From positions 1 through 16,840 of the forward strand of contig CAIVTL010000202.1 in NCBI GenBank assembly GCA_903908785.1: a stretch of 16,840 nucleotides of DNA. The letters run 5' to 3'. Source of the DNA: Caldifarciminota bacterium (GTDB taxonomy: Bacteria; Hydrothermota; Tepidihabitantia; Tepidihabitantales; Tepidihabitantaceae). A model generated the notes under the pieces. It was not told the DNA's origin and made no database searches. It saw only the letters and a list, made by a program, of their open reading frames with translations. Shown one piece after another: positions 13,407-16,840 of this stretch (its first letter is position 1; every line of letters starts with the position of its first letter). The position numbers and the translations under genes were made by a program.

Positions 13407-14629
13407 AGACATTTCAGATTTCAGATTGCAGATTGCAGATTTCAAATTGCCTCCGCTCCTCTGCTGGTATTTTGAGATTTGCATTTTGCATTTTGATATT
13501 TGCATTTTCCCCTCTAGCTTTCGGACAGTCCTTTTTTAACTCCCGCGGCCTCGGCGAAGTCACGCCGGCCGGCGACGCGCGCATCGCCGCGCTCGGCGAA
13601 CCCTCCGCCCTCTCCACCCTGAACCCCGGTATCTTCGTCAACCTCAACCAGACTTCGTTCAGCGTCACTGCCCTGGGCGCTGCGACCCTCGGTACTCAGG
13701 ACGGAAACAGCCGCCTGCTTCGCGACATCCGCCCGGCAACATTCAACGTCGCGACTCCACTTCCATTCCAGACCCGGCTCTTCGCCGGCATCAACCAGAA
13801 GTTCGGCCAGGACTTCGACGTCTGGTCCGAGTCCTTGGCCGACACCGCGTACCGCCGCCACATCATCGGCCGCGGCGGAATCTACGCGCTCCGCGCCGGC
13901 CTTGCCAAGTCGCTCTTCGACAAAGTCTCCATCGGCGCTGAATACAGCCACGTCATGGGCGGCTCGCGGGAGAACTGGCGGTTCGAGATAGAACAGGGCG
14001 GGTACACCTCGACCGACACGGTCGAGATTGACTACGCCGGAAACACTCTCAAGTTCGGCGCATCGCTCCAGACCCGCCTCTTCTCGCTCGCCGGGTACTA
14101 CGAACCGTCGCTTGGCCTGAAAGTCCAGCGCTACAAACACGTCCACGGTGTCGTCGGCGATACCACGCGCACCTACCACATCTCCCTGCCCCAGTCGCTC
14201 TCCTTCGCCGGCTCAATCAACCCCACGCGCCGTCTCGGGTTCGACCTTGGCCTGACGCTCAACCCTTGGAGCGGCGCCACAATCACGCGAAACGACAGCG
14301 TGTCGAAACTCGGTTTCCTAAACGTCTGGCGCGGCTCCATCGGCGCTGAATACGACATTGACTCGCTCCATCCTGTCCGCGTCGGCTACTCTCAACAGAC
14401 GTGGTACTACAACGCGGCCTACTCTCCGCAATTCATCCCGACGCCCATCACTGAGAATGGAATCCACTTCGGCACCAGCGTGCCAATCCCCAAGTTTGGG
14501 TCACTGGACATATCGGGCGAGGTCCTGTTCCGCAACTCGCCCTTCTTGAAAGAAACCGCCGGCCGTCTGATGTTCACTCTCGCCTACTCCGAAGCCTGGG
14601 CCAAGCGCACCCGTCGCTGGGGCTACTAG
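13403..14629 (+). CDS. Predicted outer-membrane beta-barrel protein
   Basis: A 408-aa protein starting with GTG 13403, which overlaps the preceding stop as GTGA. The N-terminus MKTFQISDCRLQISNC and the hydrophobic ILRFAFCILIFAFSPLAFG form a signal peptide, probably cut before QSFF. The mature part opens GLGEVTPAGDARIAALGEPSALSTLNPG, much like the N-terminal region of PorV/FadL-type barrel proteins, and continues with alternating polar/hydrophobic strands rich in aromatic residues (GAEYSHVMGG, LAGYYEPSLGLKVQ, VGYSQQTWYYNAAY, LMFTLAYSEAW). It ends in an aromatic Tyr after a basic RTRRWGY. Substrate is unknown; a transport or secretion-accessory role is inferred from resemblance only. Confidence 0.78.
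   Translation: MKTFQISDCRLQISNCLRSSAGILRFAFCILIFAFSPLAFGQSFFNSRGLGEVTPAGDARIAALGEPSALSTLNPGIFVNLNQTSFSVTALGAATLGTQDGNSRLLRDIRPATFNVATPLPFQTRLFAGINQKFGQDFDVWSESLADTAYRRHIIGRGGIYALRAGLAKSLFDKVSIGAEYSHVMGGSRENWRFEIEQGGYTSTDTVEIDYAGNTLKFGASLQTRLFSLAGYYEPSLGLKVQRYKHVHGVVGDTTRTYHISLPQSLSFAGSINPTRRLGFDLGLTLNPWSGATITRNDSVSKLGFLNVWRGSIGAEYDIDSLHPVRVGYSQQTWYYNAAYSPQFIPTPITENGIHFGTSVPIPKFGSLDISGEVLFRNSPFLKETAGRLMFTLAYSEAWAKRTRRWGY
13408..13509. repeat. Two 7-bp arrays encoding the barrel-protein signal peptide
   Basis: GACATTT, CAGATTT, CAGATTG, CAGATTG, CAGATTT, CAAATTG at 13408-13449, then TATTTTG, AGATTTG, CATTTTG, CATTTTG, ATATTTG, CATTTTC at 13468-13509. Same two families in the same order as in the upstream gene. 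Confidence 0.93.
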
Positions 14630-15151
14630 CCCGCGCCCCGACCCACAACCGAACAGAGAACCGAATCGTAGGCCAGCCAGGGCCTTGACCTCGGACGCGT
14701 CCGGGCGCACCTCCGGCGAATCGTCCGTTCGACTGCGCATCCCATTCGTCCCATCCGTCCCATCAGTCCCATTCTACTGGCAGCCCAACAGGCCAGGCTC
14801 GCGGCCACGACCAAGCCGCACCACCCAACCGCACCCGCACGCCGCGAAGCCCTCGGCCTTGCCGCGGACGAGGGGGACGGTAGAGGAACCTCTCCAGGAA
14901 CCCGACAGAGAACGCGGGCCTCTGCGTCCCACACCTCGGCCAACGTAGCCCGAGCCGCGGCGCTCAACAGAATCCGAACCGCAACTGCGCACTGAACCCG
15001 ACACACCAACCGGCCGAGAACGCTGCTCAGAATCTGAGCCAGAACCCGCGCCAAAACCCGACACGCAGCACCACGAATAGTCGCGCCCACCCCGTAGCCT
15101 GCCGCGCCGAACAAGACCACGGACAGAACTCGACCCATGGCAGGCATCACG
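14630..15151. other. Gene-poor region with 9-bp array and faint 12-bp periodicity
   Basis: No credible gene. At 14741-14773 a 9-bp array (CCCATTCGT, CCCATCCGT, CCCATCAGT, CCCATT) is clear. From about 14960 to 15067 the sequence shows an AA dinucleotide about every 12 bases (for example ATCCGAACCGCA, ACCCGACACACC, ATCTGAGCCAGA, ACCCGCGCCAAA), in the same phase as the strong array that begins at 15152. The open frames seen here on the minus strand are composition-driven and show no family resemblance. Confidence 0.5.
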
Positions 15152-15463
15152 ATTCAGCGAATCATTCAGCGATTCAATCCACGACTCATTCCACGACTCA
15201 TACCCTGATTCACTCAGCGAGCGATTCAGCCACTCAGTCAATGATTGAATCCATGACTGACTCACAGATTCACTCCACTATTCACTCATCAACTGAATCA
15301 CCGATTCACTCGCTGATTCAGTCATAAATTCAGTCACCAATTCACTCATTGAGCGAATCTTATATTCACTGGTTGAATCATTCAGCGACTCGCTCACCGA
15401 TTCACTCATGGAGCCAATGGGCAAACGAATCCCCCAACGGCTCCCCCACTGACTCCCTGAACC
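15152..15463. repeat. 26-unit 12-bp tandem array rich in GANTC
   Basis: 312 bases divide into exactly 26 units of 12 bases without any insertion or deletion. The consensus is about A(C/T)TCAnCGA(T/C)TC; examples are ATTCAGCGATTC (15164), ACTCGCTGATTC (15308), GCTCACCGATTC (15392). Units diverge strongly and the last four become C-rich. Nineteen GANTC sites lie between 15151 and 15455, where about one would be expected by chance. Local hairpins are possible, such as TGAATC-ACC-GATTCA at 15294-15308. Read on the minus strand it gives Ser/Glu-rich tetrapeptides (SES, NDS, TES) interrupted by a TAG at 15278-15280. Whether it is translated is undecided. Confidence 0.93.
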
Positions 15464-15551
15464 ACGTACCATGCCACCCGTCTGGCTCTCTGGTCGGTCT
15501 CCCGTGTCATATCTTGCTGAAGAACCGGACGTTACGCGATTTAGGTGGTAG

Positions 15552-15580
15552 TTGACGCCGCTGGCGGCTGAATGTATCAT
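15552..15580 (+). promoter_or_regulatory. Sigma-70-type promoter upstream of the 124-aa gene
   Basis: TTGACG at 15552-15557 and TATCAT at 15575-15580, spacer 17 bases. It follows the end of the 12-bp array by about 90 bases and is the best promoter-like match seen before the next gene. Confidence 0.6.
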
Positions 15581-15586
15581 GTTCTG

Positions 15587-15779
15587 TGCAGGCTCCTGCG
15601 GCCCGCTGCGTGTCCTGCAGCGAAGAAGGTACTGGACCGCGGAGCACGTCTGGCCGTGCGCGAGGCTGCAATCGGATGGGCGAGGAAGTAGAAGCCGACG
15701 GGTATTTGACCGGCGCTGTCCGGACCGGCGCGGTCAGGTCTTTGCCGGCAGGTTAGATGATGAAAGGAAAGGACGTATC
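15587..15779 (+). other. Long 5' leader (about 190 bases)
   Basis: If the promoter at 15552-15580 is used, the transcript has about 190 bases before the ATG. It contains several possible stems, for example GACC/GGTC plus GCGC/GCGC with one bulge (about 15708-15736), and ends with GAAAGGAAAGGAC before the start. I do not recognise a known riboswitch, SRP RNA, 6S RNA or tmRNA in it. Confidence 0.4.
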
Positions 15780-16154
15780 ATGACCGACCCGACCAAACGG
15801 AGAGCAAACTGGGAAGCCAAGTACAACACTGAACGCATCAAGCAGACCCTTGATGCCAAGCGCGCCGACATGGGCGCGCGATACGAAGCCGCGGCAGCGG
15901 CCATGTGCACCATGGAAACCAAGGTGCGGGAGACCATAAATGCCGCAGGCGTCCAGACCATCTTCTACGTCCCGTATCTCAACTTCGGTCGCCAGCTCTA
16001 CAAACTCACGACCCAGCGCGAGATTGCGGGCGACAGTGCGGCCATCGCGGCGCAGGTCTTATTAGAAAAATGGGCCTCTCGCGGCCTCGACCCCAAAGTC
16101 CTGGCCTCAATCCGTACCCAGGTCTTCAACATCGGCGAGCCCGCGCAGAAATGA
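15780..16154 (+). CDS. Hypothetical protein, 124 aa, helical
   Basis: I do not recognise the family. The start at 15780 follows AAAGGA-rich sequence at a reasonable distance and gives MTDPTKRRANWEAKYNTERI. The first 55 residues look like one long charged helix or coiled coil (KQTLDAKRADMGARYEAAAAAMCTMETK), followed by VQTIFYVPYLNFGRQLYKLT and two further helical stretches (SAAIAAQVLLEKWASRGL, LDPKVLASIRTQVFNI). No signal peptide, membrane segment or catalytic motif is seen; a single Cys is present. The frame extends upstream to 15552, but that part crosses the promoter and leader. It stands alone with its own promoter and a hairpin behind it. Confidence 0.75.
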   Translation: MTDPTKRRANWEAKYNTERIKQTLDAKRADMGARYEAAAAAMCTMETKVRETINAAGVQTIFYVPYLNFGRQLYKLTTQREIAGDSAAIAAQVLLEKWASRGLDPKVLASIRTQVFNIGEPAQK

Positions 16155-16200
16155 CCCTCTCGGAGTCCCCTCACGCGAGAGGATTCCGCAACGACCCGTC

Positions 16201-16235
16201 AGCCGCCCGGCTCTCCCCGGGCGGCTGCCGTCTTT
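16201..16235 (+). terminator. Rho-independent-type terminator of the 124-aa gene
   Basis: A perfect 10-bp stem, AGCCGCCCGG (16201-16210) and CCGGGCGGCT (16217-16226), with a CTCTCC loop, then GCCGTCTTTC. The T-run is short, so efficiency may be modest. It lies between convergent genes. A second 7-bp stem (CCTCTCG/CGAGAGG) is at 16156-16182. Confidence 0.7.
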
Positions 16236-16268
16236 CGACCTAGGTTCTAATCCGTCACTCGGCCCCTT

Positions 16269-16296
16269 GAATCCTTGATTCCTCGACCCCTTTCCT
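16269..16296. repeat. 7-bp array next to the stop of the minus-strand gene
   Basis: GAATCCT, TGATTCC, TCGACCC, CTTTCCT: four diverged units that end exactly where the stop codon of the partial minus-strand gene begins. Confidence 0.55.
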
Positions 16297-16840
16297 CTAC
16301 TCCGTCAGCACGACCTTTCTGCTAAATCGCTGTCCCTCTGCTGCCAGCGTGCAGAAGTAAACGCCGCAGGCGCAGGTGCGACCCTTTGCGTCCTCTCGGT
16401 TCCACATCAGGTTGTAGTACCCCGGCTTCTGGTCTTTGTTCGCCAGCGTGGTTACCAGCTTGCCCGCGATGTCGTAGAGCTTCACGCTGACTCGCGTCTG
16501 CCTGGGCAAGGCGTAGCTGACTTGAAGCCTCGACCTTGCCGGATTCGGAAAGGGTTGGGCAAGAGCGAGATGAGTCGGGAGGTTGACCGCGCCGCCTTGG
16601 ACTCCGCCGCCGGTCGTCTCGGCACCGACGACCTCGTACTTGAGGATGTCGTTGCTGCCGGTCTTGAGCGTGACCAGGCAGCGACCGTCGTCACTGAGCG
16701 CAAGCTGCCGGAGCGGGGCCGAGTCTTCCTGGACTATGGTCAGGAGGTGGCCGCCCAGCTCGTTGATGCCTTCGATGGTGCCTTTCGTCTTGTCCACGAG
16801 GTAGAGTTGGCCCGAGTCGGTAGCTACTATGGCGCCGGGC
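16297..16840 (-). CDS. C-terminal part of a secreted protein with sorting module (partial)
   Basis: The frame stays open to the window edge; upstream of the internal GTG at 16797 it reads PGAIVATDSGQLYLVD, so the true start lies outside. About 181 residues are visible. The first part (LYLVDKTKGTIEGINELGG, LRQLALSDDGRCLVTLKTG) looks like blades of a propeller or WD-like repeat. The end has the bacterial type-A-like sorting/FlgD-Ig pattern: LAQPFPNPARSRLQVSYALP, VSVKLYDIAGKLVTTL, GYYNLMWNREDAKGRTCACGVYFCTL, RKVVLTE. This is the same class of C-terminal module as in the propeller protein at the other end of the window. It is transcribed toward the 124-aa gene. Confidence 0.85.
   Translation of the reverse strand, partial: PGAIVATDSGQLYLVDKTKGTIEGINELGGHLLTIVQEDSAPLRQLALSDDGRCLVTLKTGSNDILKYEVVGAETTGGGVQGGAVNLPTHLALAQPFPNPARSRLQVSYALPRQTRVSVKLYDIAGKLVTTLANKDQKPGYYNLMWNREDAKGRTCACGVYFCTLAAEGQRFSRKVVLTE

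Noticed and set aside
12216..13515. Insertion sequence or transposon explaining the duplicated start modules
   Set aside because: No transposase, terminal inverted repeats or target duplications are seen; the shared DNA consists only of short-period arrays.
14626..15265. Minus-strand open frames of 163-174 codons
   Set aside because: They run through periodic GC-rich DNA where stops are rare, show low-complexity Ser/Gly/Arg or Val/Leu/Ala composition, and resemble no family.
15151..15463. CRISPR array
   Set aside because: The period is only 12 bases, without separate repeats and unique spacers of 20-40 bases, and no cas genes are present.
15587..15779. Known structured RNA (SRP RNA, 6S RNA, RNase P RNA, tmRNA)
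   Set aside because: None of the diagnostic conserved segments of these RNAs is visible, and the length fits only a leader.

Overview
The window looks like a chromosomal segment of a GC-rich diderm (two-membrane) bacterium, probably uncultured. Signs of an outer membrane are a lipoprotein with a lipobox, a predicted outer-membrane beta-barrel, and two surface proteins with FlgD-Ig/type-A-like C-terminal sorting modules. Promoters are of the ordinary sigma-70 type (TTGACT-17-TATAAT before rpmH) and several genes have strong Shine-Dalgarno sites. A candidate phylum such as WOR-3/Stahlbacteria would fit the sorting modules and the peculiar short-period DNA repeats, but this is a weak inference from memory, not a demonstrated assignment.

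Layout. (1) 136-2535, minus: a secreted YVTN-type beta-propeller protein of about 16 blades. (2) 2943-7539, plus: the classical rpmH-rnpA-yidD-yidC-jag(khpB)-mnmE cluster (ribosomal protein L34, RNase P protein, membrane insertion, RNA binding, tRNA modification). (3) 7541-10753, plus: a small universal-stress-like protein, a PTS EIIA (PtsN-like) protein, a macro-domain protein and arginyl-tRNA synthetase, tightly packed. (4) 10917-14629, plus: a promoter, rpmF (L32), plsX, then a lipoprotein and an outer-membrane protein joined by 4-base stop/start overlaps. (5) 14630-15779: about 1.15 kb without a convincing gene. It holds a 9-bp array, a 26-unit 12-bp array packed with GANTC sites, a promoter and a long leader. 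(6) 15780-16154, plus: a 124-aa protein of unknown function with a terminator-like hairpin behind it. (7) 16297-16840, minus: the C-terminal part of a second secreted protein with a sorting module, running off the window.

The most unusual feature is not a gene. At least 15 degenerate tandem arrays with a strict 7-bp period, plus several with 9-bp and one with 12-bp period, are scattered through the window. Each has a different unit sequence. They sit at gene junctions and inside genes at permissive places: protein tails (RnpA, YidD), linkers (YidC), an N-terminal extension (MnmE), a loop (ArgS), a sorting domain (the YVTN protein), and the signal peptides of two adjacent envelope genes. As 7 is not a multiple of 3, three units make one heptapeptide period and the array is read in all three frames. 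The second highlight is the 312-bp, 26-unit, indel-free 12-bp array (15152-15463), with 19 GANTC sites in and at the edge of it.
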